Shown piece by piece: positions 17,238 through 26,340 of a stretch of DNA of 64,000 bases. The DNA comes from Azospirillum thiophilum (lineage in GTDB: Bacteria; Pseudomonadota; Alphaproteobacteria; Azospirillales; Azospirillaceae), in assembly GCF_001305595.1 (NCBI RefSeq), contig NZ_CP012402.1, forward strand, positions 1,199,001 through 1,263,000, given 5' to 3'. Both the position numbers and the translations under genes were made by a program. The stretch's first letter is position 1. Every line of letters starts with the position of its first letter. The notes beneath the pieces were generated by a model, which worked only from the letters and a program-made list of their open reading frames with translations, had not been told where the DNA came from and did no database searches.

Positions 17238-18052
17238 GCCGCCCCCCCTGCCGCCGGAGCAGGGGTCGGGGCCGGACGGACCCCGCCATACTGCGCCCAT
17301 GTGCCGGCGACGTGCCATCCGGCGTCCACCACCAGGTTGACTCCGGTGATCGCCGACGCGCGGTCGGAGGCCAGGAACTCGATGCTCTCCGCCACCTCGC
17401 GCGGCTGGACGATCCGGCCGAGCGCCGTGAATTCGGCCGGGTCGGCGGCATAGCGGCCCGACCTGATCCGCTCCACCACCCGCGGCACCAGGGTGGAGCC
17501 GGGGGAGACGCAGTTGACCCGCACCCCGGCGCGCCCCCATTCCCCGGCAAGGTTCAGCGTCAGGCTGACCACGCCCGCCTTGCTCGACGCATAGGCATGG
17601 ACCGGCACCGAACCGATGGCGGCGATCGATGCGATGTTGACGATGCTGCCCCGCCCCTGCCGCGCCATGCGGGTGCCGAAGGCGCGGTTGGCGTAATAGG
17701 TGCCGGTCAGGTTGACCTGGACCGTGCGCTCCCACACCTCCAGCGGCAGCTCGGCCGGCGGCAGCACCGGCTGGAAGACCGCGGCGGCGACGACCAGCGC
17801 GCCGACCGGACCGTGCGCCGCCTCGATGGCGGCAGCGGCCCGGTCGACCGCAACAGCGTCGGCGATGTCGAGCGCCAGCGCGGCGCCGCCGAGTTCCCCG
17901 GCCACCCGCTCCGCTGCATCCGGGTCGAGATCGGCGACCGCCAGCCGCCAGCCGCGCGACGCCATCAGGCGGGCGGTCTCCTCGCCGATGCCGTTGCCAC
18001 CGCCGATGACGACGGCCAGCGCGCCGTCCGCGGCCGGGATTTTCTGGGTCAT
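17234..18052 (-). CDS. Short-chain dehydrogenase/reductase (SDR)
   Basis: The 272-residue SDR has a nucleotide loop VIGGGNGIGEETA, an Asp (VADLD) that points to NAD(H), an active-site Ser in NIASIAA and a catalytic YASSK (about 161-165). The usual NNAG reads VVAAAV, a less common variant. The C-terminal WHVAGTWAQYGG is typical of a sub-branch of polyol/steroid-type SDRs. The ATG at 18052 gives a normal N-terminus; an upstream in-frame start would add an unrelated basic leader. It is one of three SDRs in the operon. Confidence 0.86.
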   Translation of the reverse strand: MTQKIPAADGALAVVIGGGNGIGEETARLMASRGWRLAVADLDPDAAERVAGELGGAALALDIADAVAVDRAAAAIEAAHGPVGALVVAAAVFQPVLPPAELPLEVWERTVQVNLTGTYYANRAFGTRMARQGRGSIVNIASIAAIGSVPVHAYASSKAGVVSLTLNLAGEWGRAGVRVNCVSPGSTLVPRVVERIRSGRYAADPAEFTALGRIVQPREVAESIEFLASDRASAITGVNLVVDAGWHVAGTWAQYGGVRPAPTPAPAAGGAA

Positions 18053-18066
18053 GGCGGAATACCCCG

Positions 18067-19044
18067 TCACTTGCGCAGGTCGGCGGCGAGGAAGGAGTTG
18101 TCCAGCACCTTCGACCAATCCACCGGGCCGGACCATTCGCCCATGCGCTCCATGCCCTTGACCCAGATGTTCAGCCCGTCCATGTCGAAGTCGCCCTGGC
18201 TCCAGTACTTGATCGCGGCCATGCGCTTCATCGAGGTGGTGGCGACCTCCACCGGCAGCGTGTCGCCGTAACGCTTGGCGACCATCTTCGCGGCCTCCTC
18301 CGGATTCTCGTAGATGAAGTTCACCGCCGAGCGCCAGGCGGCGAGCAGCCCGCGCAGCTGGTCCGGGCTCTTGCGCATGAAATCGCCGGTGGCGACGCCG
18401 ACGGTCGGCGTCATCGACGGCAGGTTCTCCAGCGAGAAGGCGACCTTATAGCGGTCCTTGCGGGCGCTGTAGAGAGGCTCCAGGATCAGCGCCGCGTCCA
18501 CCCCGCCCTGCTCCAGCGCCGACAGTCCGGAGCCGACGGATCCCAGCGCCACGATGTCGGCCTTGCCGGGGAAGCCCGCCGCCTCGAAGGCCATGACGAC
18601 CATCAGCTCACTCGACGATTTCGGTGCGGTGATGCCGACCTTCCGGCCCACCAGATCCTTGACCGAGGAAACGCCGCTGTCCGGCCGCGTCACCCACAGC
18701 AGGTCGTCCACCCGGCGGATCGCGGTGTGGACGATGCGGATGTCCATCCCCTGCCTGATGCCGGCCAGCGCGGTGGATGTGCTGACGATGCCGTAGCCGA
18801 GGCCGCCGCCCACCATGTTGCGGATGCCGGTGCCACCGCCGACCGAACTCATGACGTCGGTGACGTCGACGCCGTTCTTCTTGTAGTCGCCCCGCTCCAG
18901 CGCCACGGCGATCGGGGCGGTGTTCAGCAGGGCGCCGTAATGGGACGCCATGATCTCCAGCGCATGGGCCTGCGGCGCTGCCAGCAGGCCGCCGATCAGC
19001 GGCACCGCCGCCAGCGCACGGGTCAGGAAACGGGTGATGGTCAT
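18067..19044 (-). CDS. NitT/TauT-family ABC transporter substrate-binding protein
   Basis: The 325-residue periplasmic binding protein has a signal peptide ending near APQAHA-LEIMAS (about residue 28). SVGGGTGIRNMVGGGLGYG and GITAPKSSSELMVVMAF line the ligand cleft in this family. It is not closely similar by eye to the binding protein at 2111-3082, so it probably has another ligand. AAAGGAGGAA precedes the start. Its start overlaps the end of the amidohydrolase gene by four bases. The permease fusion and ATPase for it are upstream in the same operon. Confidence 0.87.
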   Translation of the reverse strand: MTITRFLTRALAAVPLIGGLLAAPQAHALEIMASHYGALLNTAPIAVALERGDYKKNGVDVTDVMSSVGGGTGIRNMVGGGLGYGIVSTSTALAGIRQGMDIRIVHTAIRRVDDLLWVTRPDSGVSSVKDLVGRKVGITAPKSSSELMVVMAFEAAGFPGKADIVALGSVGSGLSALEQGGVDAALILEPLYSARKDRYKVAFSLENLPSMTPTVGVATGDFMRKSPDQLRGLLAAWRSAVNFIYENPEEAAKMVAKRYGDTLPVEVATTSMKRMAAIKYWSQGDFDMDGLNIWVKGMERMGEWSGPVDWSKVLDNSFLAADLRK

Positions 19045-20063
19045 GGCGTTCCTCCTTTATGGGCTTTGTCTTTTCTCAGCAGGCGGCGGGCGTTGCCGGC
19101 CAGGGCCGGCGACACGGCGCCGTGGTGTCCGTCCTCCGGCTGGTCCCAGCCAGCGAAGTTGGTGCCGAAGACCAGCCGGTCCGGCCCCACCACCCGGGTC
19201 AGCAGAGCCAGCGCGCGGTCGTCGTTCAGATGCGTGTCGAACCACAGGCGCGACAGCATCTCCTCGAAGGCGCCATCCTTCTTCATCGACTGGCTGGCCC
19301 AGGGGCGCTTCATGCCGGCCTGCGCCAGCCGTCCGGCGGTGAAGACGGCGGCACCGCCGCCATGGCTGATCCAGACGTCCAGCTTGGGGTGCCGCTCCAG
19401 CACACCGCCGAAGATCAGGGTGGCGACGGCGATGGTTTCCTGCGCGGCGAATCCGATGATGACGTCGAGGTCGAAGCGCTTCAGCGCCGGGTCGCCGGGC
19501 GGCCCGTCGATGCCGGCGGGCGCCGGATGCAGGAACAGCGGCACGTCCAGCCTCACGAACGCGTCGTAAAGCCTGTCGAACTCCGGGCTGTGCAGCGGCT
19601 CGCCCGCGAATTCGGTGCCGGTCGCCGCCCCCCACAGGCCCAGCTCGGTGACGGACCGCTCAAGCTCCTCCGTCGCGGCGCAGGGATCCTGCATCGGCAG
19701 GGCGGCCAGCCCGCCCAGCCTGTCGGGATGGCGCCCGACCAGTTCCGCCAGAGCGTCGTTGTGACGGCGGCAGAAGGAGACGGCCGAGGGCACGTCGATG
19801 TGGTGGAAATAGTTCAGCGGGCTGGCCGACAGCACCTGGAAATCGATGCCGGCCCGGTCCATGCGGCGAAGCCGCAGCTCGGGATCAGTGAAGGGACTGT
19901 TGAGGTGGCGCACGCCGCTCAGCCGGTAGTTGCCGACGCGGTACCAGGGCTGGCCATTCTCGTCGACGCCATGCTCAGGTCCATGGACGCCGGCGGCGCC
20001 GTTGGTCGCCTCCAGCCGGACATGGGCGTGGACGTCGATCAGCTTGGCGGTTTCGATGGGCAT
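19041..20063 (-). CDS. Amidohydrolase (ACMSD-like family)
   Basis: The 340-residue protein belongs to the amidohydrolase-2 group that includes aminocarboxymuconate-semialdehyde decarboxylase and resorcylate-type decarboxylases. Metal ligands appear as VHAHV (10-14), LFLHPAP and ISHGGG. The usual final Asp (GTD/GSD) is replaced in VFGTNFAGWD, where Asn occupies the position, though a nearby Asp follows. Decarboxylation or hydrolysis of an aromatic or lactone acid is plausible. It sits between the permease and binding-protein genes of the importer, so it probably acts on the imported compound early. Confidence 0.82.
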   Translation of the reverse strand: MPIETAKLIDVHAHVRLEATNGAAGVHGPEHGVDENGQPWYRVGNYRLSGVRHLNSPFTDPELRLRRMDRAGIDFQVLSASPLNYFHHIDVPSAVSFCRRHNDALAELVGRHPDRLGGLAALPMQDPCAATEELERSVTELGLWGAATGTEFAGEPLHSPEFDRLYDAFVRLDVPLFLHPAPAGIDGPPGDPALKRFDLDVIIGFAAQETIAVATLIFGGVLERHPKLDVWISHGGGAAVFTAGRLAQAGMKRPWASQSMKKDGAFEEMLSRLWFDTHLNDDRALALLTRVVGPDRLVFGTNFAGWDQPEDGHHGAVSPALAGNARRLLRKDKAHKGGTP

Positions 20064-20162
20064 GGCAGGGTCCTTTCCGCCGGACGGGCCGTCGGCCGGG
20101 AAGAAGGTGGACGGAAGTGCCGGATGAAGGCCGAAGAATGGCCGAACGGATGGCCGGGCGGG

Positions 20163-21680
20163 TCAGGAGGCCCGGTGCATCCGGTTGTCCAGCGCCAGCA
20201 GCGCACTGTTGACCGCCAGGGCGAACAGGCCGATCAGCACGGTGACGCTCATCATCGTCGCGGTGTCGTTGACGCTGATGCCGTTCATGATCATGAAGCC
20301 CAGTCCGCGCTTGGACGCGAACATCTCGCCGACCATCACGCCGAGAAGGGTGATGGAGAAGCTGATGCGCAGGCCGGTCACGATTTCGGGAACCGTCGCC
20401 GGCACCAGGATCGCAGTCAGGGTCTGCATCCGCGACAGCCGCATGGCACGGGCCGAGCGCCGCAGCACCGGGTTCATGGCGCGGATGGCGCCCATGGTGA
20501 CCAGCATCATCGGAATGAAGCCGTGCAGCGTGCCGAAGGCCACCTTCGCCGGCATGCCCAGCCCGAACAGCAGCAGGATCAGCGGATAGAGCGTGACCTT
20601 GGGGATGGCGTAGAGGGTGACGAACAGCGGCTCCAGCACGTCCGACAGCGACCGGTTCGCGCCGATCAGCACGCCCGCCAGCCCGCCGCCGATGCAGGAG
20701 ATCAGCAGCGACAGGCCCAGCGCCTTGGCCGTCTCCGCCACATTCTCCCAGAAGGACGGGTTGCCGAACAGGACGACCAGCCTGTTCAGGGTGACGAGCG
20801 GCGAGGCAAGCGCCTCGTCCCCCGCCATGCCGTGGAACAGCTGCCAGCCGCCGAGGATCAGCAGGACGATGACGGCGGCCGCCACCAGCTTCTCCCCCGT
20901 TCCGGCAATGTCGCGGGCGGCACCGACGCGGCCGGCGCCGGAGCGGTGGCGCACCCGCTGTTCCGCCCAATGCAGCAGGACGGTCAGGCTGGACACGAAG
21001 ACCACCACGAACAGCAGCAGCGCGTACATCGTCCGGTCCTGGAGATTGTTGTACGCGAAGGCGATGGAGTAGCCGAGCCCGCTGCCGGCCAGGATGAACT
21101 CCGCCCCGATGACGCCGGTCACCGAATAGCTCAGCGCCAGCTTGACGCCGGTGAAGATGTGCGGCCCGGCCGCCGGAAGCTGGATCAGCAACGCGTCCTG
21201 GAGCCGGCCGAGGCGATAGGTGCGGCCGACCTTGCGCAGCACCGGCGGAATGCGGTCCAGCCCGGACAGCGTCGCCGTGACCATCGCCATCACCGCATAG
21301 AGAAAGCCCATGGCGATGATCGGCAAGGCGTTCATGCCGAGCAGCACGATGAACAGCGGGTACAGCACGAAGAACGGCAGGGCGTAGTAGCTGGCGATCA
21401 ACGGCTCGACCGCCCGGCGGACCCGCGGCAGGGCATGGAGCGCGACGCCGCCCGCAAAGCCCGCCACCATCGCGGCGACGGCGGCGGCGAGGATGTTGCG
21501 CAGGGTGAAGCCGATCTGGGACCAGAAGCCGTCGGTCCCCATCAGCCGGACCAGTTCGGTCAGCATCTCCGACGGCGGGACCATGGTGCCGCGCCCGATA
21601 TGGCCCAGGCGGCAGGCCGCCTCCAGCGTCAGGACGGCCGAGGCGGTGATCAGAAGGCGCTGGATGCCGGCCCGCGTCAT
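20163..21680 (-). CDS. Fused double-domain ABC transporter permease (NitT/TauT family)
   Basis: The 505-residue membrane protein contains two BPD_transp_1 permease domains in one chain. The first EAA-like loop is GRTYRLGRLQDALLIQLPAAGP (about 165-187) and the second is ARAMRLSRMQTLTAILVPATVP (about 415-437). Each half has about six hydrophobic segments, joined by a short cytoplasmic linker near residue 240. NitT/TauT permeases are usually about 250 residues with one domain. The start overlaps the ATPase stop by four bases. The fusion mirrors the two separate permeases of the importer at 2111-5530. Confidence 0.87.
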   Translation of the reverse strand: MTRAGIQRLLITASAVLTLEAACRLGHIGRGTMVPPSEMLTELVRLMGTDGFWSQIGFTLRNILAAAVAAMVAGFAGGVALHALPRVRRAVEPLIASYYALPFFVLYPLFIVLLGMNALPIIAMGFLYAVMAMVTATLSGLDRIPPVLRKVGRTYRLGRLQDALLIQLPAAGPHIFTGVKLALSYSVTGVIGAEFILAGSGLGYSIAFAYNNLQDRTMYALLLFVVVFVSSLTVLLHWAEQRVRHRSGAGRVGAARDIAGTGEKLVAAAVIVLLILGGWQLFHGMAGDEALASPLVTLNRLVVLFGNPSFWENVAETAKALGLSLLISCIGGGLAGVLIGANRSLSDVLEPLFVTLYAIPKVTLYPLILLLFGLGMPAKVAFGTLHGFIPMMLVTMGAIRAMNPVLRRSARAMRLSRMQTLTAILVPATVPEIVTGLRISFSITLLGVMVGEMFASKRGLGFMIMNGISVNDTATMMSVTVLIGLFALAVNSALLALDNRMHRAS

Positions 21681-22579
21681 CCGGCGATCCTCCGCTGGCT
21701 GGCCATCGCCTTCAGCGATTCCTCCCGCAGCGTGTTCCACAGGCGCGTGGTGACGGCGCCGAAGGCAGGCTCGGCGGCGATGGCGCTGGTGCGGTCGCGC
21801 GGCCAACCGGTCTCGACGATCTCGATGAAACGGCCCGGGCGGGACGACATCACGCCGATGCGGTCGGACAGCATCGCCGCCTCGTCCAGCGCATGGGTGA
21901 TCAGCAGGACGGTCGCCCCGCTCGCCCGCCACAGCCGCAGCAGTTCATCCCCCATCAGCAGGCGCGTCTGCTGGTCGAGCGCGCCGAACGGCTCGTCGAG
22001 CAGCACCAGGCGCGGGCGCATCACCAGCGTGCGGGCGATGCAGACGCGCTGGCGCATGCCGCCGGACAGCTGGTTGGGATAGGCGTCGGCGAAATCGTTC
22101 AACCCCATGAAATCGATGGCATGGCGCACGCGGTCGTCCGCCTCGGCGCCGCGAAAGCCGGCTCGCCGCAGGCCGAAGCCGATGTTGTCGCGCACCGTCA
22201 GCCAGGGAAAGGACGCATCCTCCTGGAACACCACGCCGACACCATCGGGAACCGTGCCGCGCACGCGCTTGCCCTCGAAGGTGATGGTGCCGTCGGTCGG
22301 CGCGCTCAGCCCGGCCAGCACGTCGAGCAGGGTGGATTTGCCGCAGCCGGACGGCCCGACGATGGAAAAGAACTCTCCCCGCCGCAGGTCCAGATCGACC
22401 GGCCCCAGCGCATGGACGACTGACCCGAAGATGCGGGTGACGCCGGTCATCACGGCATGGCTTCCAGCCGCCGAACCGTTGGCCCCCGGGGTGCGACCTA
22501 GGGGAATCGGTTGCGCCGGATGGGGTGCGCCTGCCGGCTCATCGGGGACCGGCGTTCGTTCTGACGATAGGCCACGCAT
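21677..22579 (-). CDS. ABC transporter ATP-binding protein (NitT/TauT family)
   Basis: The 300-residue ATPase shows Walker A GPSGCGKST, Q-loop FQEDASFPWLT, signature LSGGMRQR, Walker B LVLLDEPFGALD and the switch His in ITHALDEA. The start at 22579 has GGGAGGGAG upstream and gives a leader of about 40 residues before the domain; an internal ATG at 22450 is an alternative. It is the first gene of the 11-gene operon, reading away from the LysR gene at 22787 across a region with a 16-bp palindrome. Confidence 0.88.
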   Translation of the reverse strand: MRGLSSERTPVPDEPAGAPHPAQPIPLGRTPGANGSAAGSHAVMTGVTRIFGSVVHALGPVDLDLRRGEFFSIVGPSGCGKSTLLDVLAGLSAPTDGTITFEGKRVRGTVPDGVGVVFQEDASFPWLTVRDNIGFGLRRAGFRGAEADDRVRHAIDFMGLNDFADAYPNQLSGGMRQRVCIARTLVMRPRLVLLDEPFGALDQQTRLLMGDELLRLWRASGATVLLITHALDEAAMLSDRIGVMSSRPGRFIEIVETGWPRDRTSAIAAEPAFGAVTTRLWNTLREESLKAMASQRRIAG

Positions 22580-22636
22580 GGGTTGTGTCTCCCTCCCGGT
22601 GACTGGCGTTCGGCGTTCCGCCTTGTTTCTGTTTGT

Positions 22637-22652
22637 TTTGTAAGCATACAAA
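22637..22652. promoter_or_regulatory. 16-bp palindrome, candidate LysR operator
   Basis: TTTGTA-AGCA-TACAAA is a perfect inverted repeat with a four-base centre and fits the T-N11-A LysR box. It lies in the 207-base region between the divergent ABC operon and the LysR gene, in an AT-rich patch unlike its surroundings. It is the natural candidate site for the adjacent regulator. Confidence 0.55.
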
Positions 22653-22786
22653 TGCAGCCTGCCGGTCCTGTCCAGGACAGCTTTGGACCACCCCCATATA
22701 AAAATTGTTTGCCCTCCCCCTTTTCCGATGCGACGCTTCGGACCGCGCGCAGGCGCCGCGAACCGCCGGAAGGATGGACACCACCG

Positions 22787-23719
22787 ATGCGCAGCCGCCA
22801 GTTGGAGAGCTTCATCCTGGTCTGCGAACTGGGCAGCATCAGCAAGGCGGCGCTGGCGCTGAACATCGCCCAGCCGGCGCTGGGGGTGCAGATCAAGGCG
22901 CTGGAACGGGAATTCGGGGTCACGCTGCTGGTCCGCACCGTCACCGGAACCCATCCCACTCCGGCGGGCCTCCTCTTCCTGGAGGAGGCGAGGCTGATCG
23001 TCCGGCGCCTGCAGGATTTGAAACGGTCGCTGCGCGAGGGTGCCGGGCAGGTTCCAAGGACGCTGGCGGTGGGACTGACCCCCAGCCTGTCGGGGCTGCT
23101 GGCCGGCCGGCTGATGGAGCGGCTGCGCAGCGCCCTGCCGGGGGTCGAGCTGAAGCTGTTCGAGGAGTTGAGCCATGCGCTGATCGGCCATGTCTCGTCG
23201 GGCAAGCTGGATCTCGCACTGGCCTACACGGTGCCGCACAGCCGCATGCTGCACAGCGAGCCACGGCTGAACGAGGCGTTGTGCCTGATCACCCATCCGG
23301 GCTCGCGCTTCGACGGGGCGGGGCCGGTGACGCTGGCGGGCATCGCCGATGCCGAACTGGCGATGCCCAACGAGGGCGATCTGGTCCGGCGGCTGATCAC
23401 CGACACGATGACCGCGCGCGGGCTGGTGCCGAATGTCGCCTTCTCGCTGGAATCCATGCAGGCCATCAAGGACATGGTCCGGCGCGGACTGGCCTGTGCG
23501 ATCCTGCCGCACAGTGCTGTCGCGGAAGACCTCCAGGCCGGCGTCCTGGTCATCCGGCCGATCAGCGAACCGGCGCTGACACGCACGCTGTTCCTCATCC
23601 GCCCGACCGCAAGCGAACCGAACGCCGCCACGGCCCAGGCGTTGCACATCATCGACGGTCTGCTTGACGAATTGAGGCACGAGGATCGCAACTTCACCGT
23701 CGCCATGGCACCGGCCTGA
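22787..23719 (+). CDS. LysR-family transcriptional regulator
   Basis: The 310-residue LysR-type regulator begins MRSRQLESFILVCELGSISKAALALNIAQPALGVQIK, a standard helix-turn-helix. A ligand-binding domain similar to Cbl/CysB- and nitrogen-assimilation-type members follows. The ATG at 22787 has GGAAGGA upstream. It is transcribed divergently from the 11-gene operon that starts at 22579, the classic layout for a LysR gene and its target. The effector is probably the imported compound or an intermediate. Confidence 0.88.
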   Translation: MRSRQLESFILVCELGSISKAALALNIAQPALGVQIKALEREFGVTLLVRTVTGTHPTPAGLLFLEEARLIVRRLQDLKRSLREGAGQVPRTLAVGLTPSLSGLLAGRLMERLRSALPGVELKLFEELSHALIGHVSSGKLDLALAYTVPHSRMLHSEPRLNEALCLITHPGSRFDGAGPVTLAGIADAELAMPNEGDLVRRLITDTMTARGLVPNVAFSLESMQAIKDMVRRGLACAILPHSAVAEDLQAGVLVIRPISEPALTRTLFLIRPTASEPNAATAQALHIIDGLLDELRHEDRNFTVAMAPA

Positions 23720-23969
23720 CGCCTCATCCCGCCCGGCAGGAAGCCGCATCGCAGGCCGGGCGTGAGCGCGCTGCCGGAGCACGGCGACCGATTGCGGGCC
23801 ATGCCCCGTTTCCCGAAGGGGCCTCGATGACCGCATGGAACACCTCGACCCGCCGCAGGGTCATGACGACGCTTCTATAACTTACAGGAATAGACTGCCC
23901 GGAAATCGATATTGGACGAAATAGGGCTGGTGGCGTCAAATCGGGGCCGTCAGTCAAAGGACGCCTCCC

Positions 23970-25157
23970 ATGAAAGATCTCACCCAATGCGTGGTGAATC
24001 CTTCGGTCGCCACCGAAGGATTCAACAGCCTCAGCGTGCCCGTCCATCGTGGATCGACGATCGTGTTCGCCAATGCCGAAGGTTACGCGACACGCGGCGA
24101 ACGCGGACACACCGGCTATACCTACGGCCTCTACGGCACGCCCACCACCAGGACGCTCGAAGCAAAGCTGACGGCGCTTGAAAACGGTGCCTGGACATTT
24201 CTTTTGCCTTCGGGCCAGGCCGCCAACAGTTTCGCCGTGCTGCCCTTCCTGCAGGCGGGCGACAGGATCCTGATCGCCGACACCTCCTATCCGCCGGTGC
24301 GCGACTTCGCCAACCGCGATCTGGCCAGGTTCGGCGTCGAGGTCGACTATTACGATCCGACCTCCGTCGCCGACCTGGAGCGGCGGATCGATGGACGCAC
24401 CCGGATCGTGTGGTGCGAATCCCCCGGCTCCACGACGATGGAAGTCCAGGACCTGCCCGCCATCGCGGCGGTGGCGCACCGCCATGGCGCCCTGGTCGGC
24501 TGCGACAACACCTGGGCCACCCCGCTGAACTTCAAGCCGCTCGACCATGGCGCCGATCTGGTGACCGAAGCGCTGACGAAATATGTCGGCGGCCATTCCG
24601 ACCTGCTGATGGGATCCCTCACCGTGCGGGACGAGGCGCTGATCACGCCGATCCGCAGTGCTCTCGGCCGCTATGGAATCGGCGTATCGCCCGACGACGC
24701 CTCGCTGGTGCTGCGGGGGATGGAAACGCTGGGCGTGCGGATGCGGCAGGCGTCAGACGGGGCGATGGCCCTGGTCGAGCGGCTGGCCGGCCACCCGATG
24801 GTCGAGGAGGTGCTGTATCCGGCGCTCGCCGGCTCTCCCGGCCATGCGGTGTGGAAGCGTGACTTCCTGGGAGCCAGCGGCGTCTTCAGCGTGGTGTTCA
24901 CGCCGGCAGCGACGCCCCACGTCTCGCCGGCCCTCGACGTGCTGCGCACCTTCGCCATCGGCGCCTCCTGGGGCGGGACCCGCAGCCTGATGGCCCCGAT
25001 GCCGGTCCGGCGCAACCGGACCGCCCGCCCATGGCACGGCGAGGATCTGATTTTGCGCATCAGCGTCGGGCTGGAGGATCCGTCCGACCTGCAGGACGAC
25101 CTCACCGCCTTCCTCGACGACATCGCCGCACGGACGGCCAAGGCGCACGCCGCCTGA
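23970..25157 (+). CDS. metC: Cystathionine beta-lyase-like PLP-dependent enzyme
   Basis: The 395-residue protein belongs to the Cys/Met metabolism PLP family. GYTYGLYGTPTTRTLE is the conserved N-terminal loop, SGQAANSFAVL the phosphate-contact segment, VGCDNTWATP holds the Asp that contacts the cofactor nitrogen, and EALTKYVGGHSDLLMG contains the Schiff-base Lys. The overall pattern fits cystathionine or cystine beta-lyases. An amino-acid ABC operon begins 88 bases downstream on the same strand, suggesting that it processes an imported sulfur or other amino acid. The exact substrate is inferred. Confidence 0.86.
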   Translation: MKDLTQCVVNPSVATEGFNSLSVPVHRGSTIVFANAEGYATRGERGHTGYTYGLYGTPTTRTLEAKLTALENGAWTFLLPSGQAANSFAVLPFLQAGDRILIADTSYPPVRDFANRDLARFGVEVDYYDPTSVADLERRIDGRTRIVWCESPGSTTMEVQDLPAIAAVAHRHGALVGCDNTWATPLNFKPLDHGADLVTEALTKYVGGHSDLLMGSLTVRDEALITPIRSALGRYGIGVSPDDASLVLRGMETLGVRMRQASDGAMALVERLAGHPMVEEVLYPALAGSPGHAVWKRDFLGASGVFSVVFTPAATPHVSPALDVLRTFAIGASWGGTRSLMAPMPVRRNRTARPWHGEDLILRISVGLEDPSDLQDDLTAFLDDIAARTAKAHAA

Positions 25158-25170
25158 CGGCGGCGGGCCC

Positions 25171-25192
25171 ACACACGCACACGCACACGCAC
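25171..25192 (+). repeat. Short CA/CG microsatellite
   Basis: An alternating ACAC(ACGCAC)3 stretch sits in the 88-base gap between the metC-like gene and the amino-acid binding protein gene. It is low complexity and could vary in length. No regulatory role is evident. Confidence 0.7.
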
Positions 25193-25245
25193 TGCCGACA
25201 ACGGCAGGCGGACAACAAGCAAGGCGACGAACAGGGGTTTTCCAC

Positions 25246-26301
25246 ATGACCACAACAGCTTCCGGCTGGCGGCGTGCCGCCGCCCTCACCGCCGCGACGA
25301 CCGCCGCACTGCTGGCGATCGGCTCGGCGGCCACGTTTCCGGCCCTGGCCGGCACCACGCTGGACGCCGTGAAGGCGCGCGGCAAGGTGATCTGCGCCGC
25401 CAGTTCCGGCACCATCGGCTTCAGCGCGCCGGACGACAAGGGCTATTGGCGCGGGCTTGACGTCGAGACCTGCCGCGCCGTGGCGGTCGCAATCTTCAAC
25501 GACAAGGACAAGGCCGAATTCGTGCCGCTCAGCGGCCAGCAGCGCATCCCGGCCCTGCAGAGCGGCGAGATCGACATCCTGCCCCGCACCCTCACCTGGA
25601 CGATCCAGCGCGACGGCAACGGCATCAACTTCACCACCCCCAACTATTACGAGTTCACCGGCTTCCTGATGCCGAAGAGCCTCGGCGTCACCAAGGTTCA
25701 GGACATGAAGGGCGCGTCGGTGTGCGTGCAGACCGGCTCGACCACCGAGGTCGTGGTGAACGACGTGTCGCGCGAGCATCAGCTCCAACTGACTACCGTG
25801 GTCTTCGACAGCGTGTCGGCGCTGCGCCAGGCCTTCTTCTCCGGCCGCTGCGACGCGCTGATCACCGATGCGGCGGCATTGGCCTCCATCCGCGCCACCC
25901 AGGCGAAGAATCCGGCCGACTACGTCATCTTCCCGGCCACACCCTACATGGACGCGCTGACCCCGGCGGTGCGGCACGGCGACGACCAGTGGATGGACAT
26001 CGTCACCTGGTCGTTCCAGGCGCTGACGGCGGCGGAGATGTTCGGCATCACCCAAGCCAACATCGACCAGACGCTGACCTCCGGCGATCCCCGCGTCCGC
26101 CGCTTCCTGGGCGTCGAGCCCGGCAACGGCACGGCGATCGGGCTGGACGACAAGTTCGCCTACAACATCGTCAAGCAGCTCGGGAATTATGGCGAGATCT
26201 TCGACCGCAACCTCGGCGCGGGCAGCCCGCTGAAGATCGATCGCGGCTACAACCGCCTGTTCCGCGACGGCGGGCTGATGTTCCCGCTCGCCTTCCAGTA
26301 A
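25246..26301 (+). CDS. aapJ: Amino-acid ABC transporter substrate-binding protein (AapJ/BztA-like)
   Basis: The 351-residue periplasmic protein binds polar amino acids for import. A signal peptide ends near ALA-GTTLDAV (about residue 36). The mature part has VKARGKVICAASSGTIGFSAPDDKGYWRGLDVE, typical of the AapJ/BztA group, and SALRQAFFSGRCDALITD in the second lobe. Length fits that group (about 340) and exceeds simpler glutamine binders. It is followed by two unusually large permeases and an ATPase in Aap order. The metC-like gene upstream may link it to a sulfur amino acid. Confidence 0.88.
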   Translation: MTTTASGWRRAAALTAATTAALLAIGSAATFPALAGTTLDAVKARGKVICAASSGTIGFSAPDDKGYWRGLDVETCRAVAVAIFNDKDKAEFVPLSGQQRIPALQSGEIDILPRTLTWTIQRDGNGINFTTPNYYEFTGFLMPKSLGVTKVQDMKGASVCVQTGSTTEVVVNDVSREHQLQLTTVVFDSVSALRQAFFSGRCDALITDAAALASIRATQAKNPADYVIFPATPYMDALTPAVRHGDDQWMDIVTWSFQALTAAEMFGITQANIDQTLTSGDPRVRRFLGVEPGNGTAIGLDDKFAYNIVKQLGNYGEIFDRNLGAGSPLKIDRGYNRLFRDGGLMFPLAFQ

Positions 26302-26340
26302 GCCCACCCCGCATCCGCACAGCATCCGGGAGATCGGCCC

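Noticed and set aside
19059..22082. A 1007-codon open frame on the + strand opposite the importer/amidohydrolase genes
   Set aside because: It is antisense to recognisable genes and rich in Arg/Gln/Asp/His as expected for the reverse frame of high-GC coding DNA. No domain was recognised.
23860..23969. SAM riboswitch upstream of the metC-like gene
   Set aside because: The leader is short and none of the conserved SAM-I or SAM-II core sequences were seen.
25171..25192. CRISPR-like repeat
   Set aside because: It is a short uninterrupted CA/CG microsatellite with no spacers and no cas genes.
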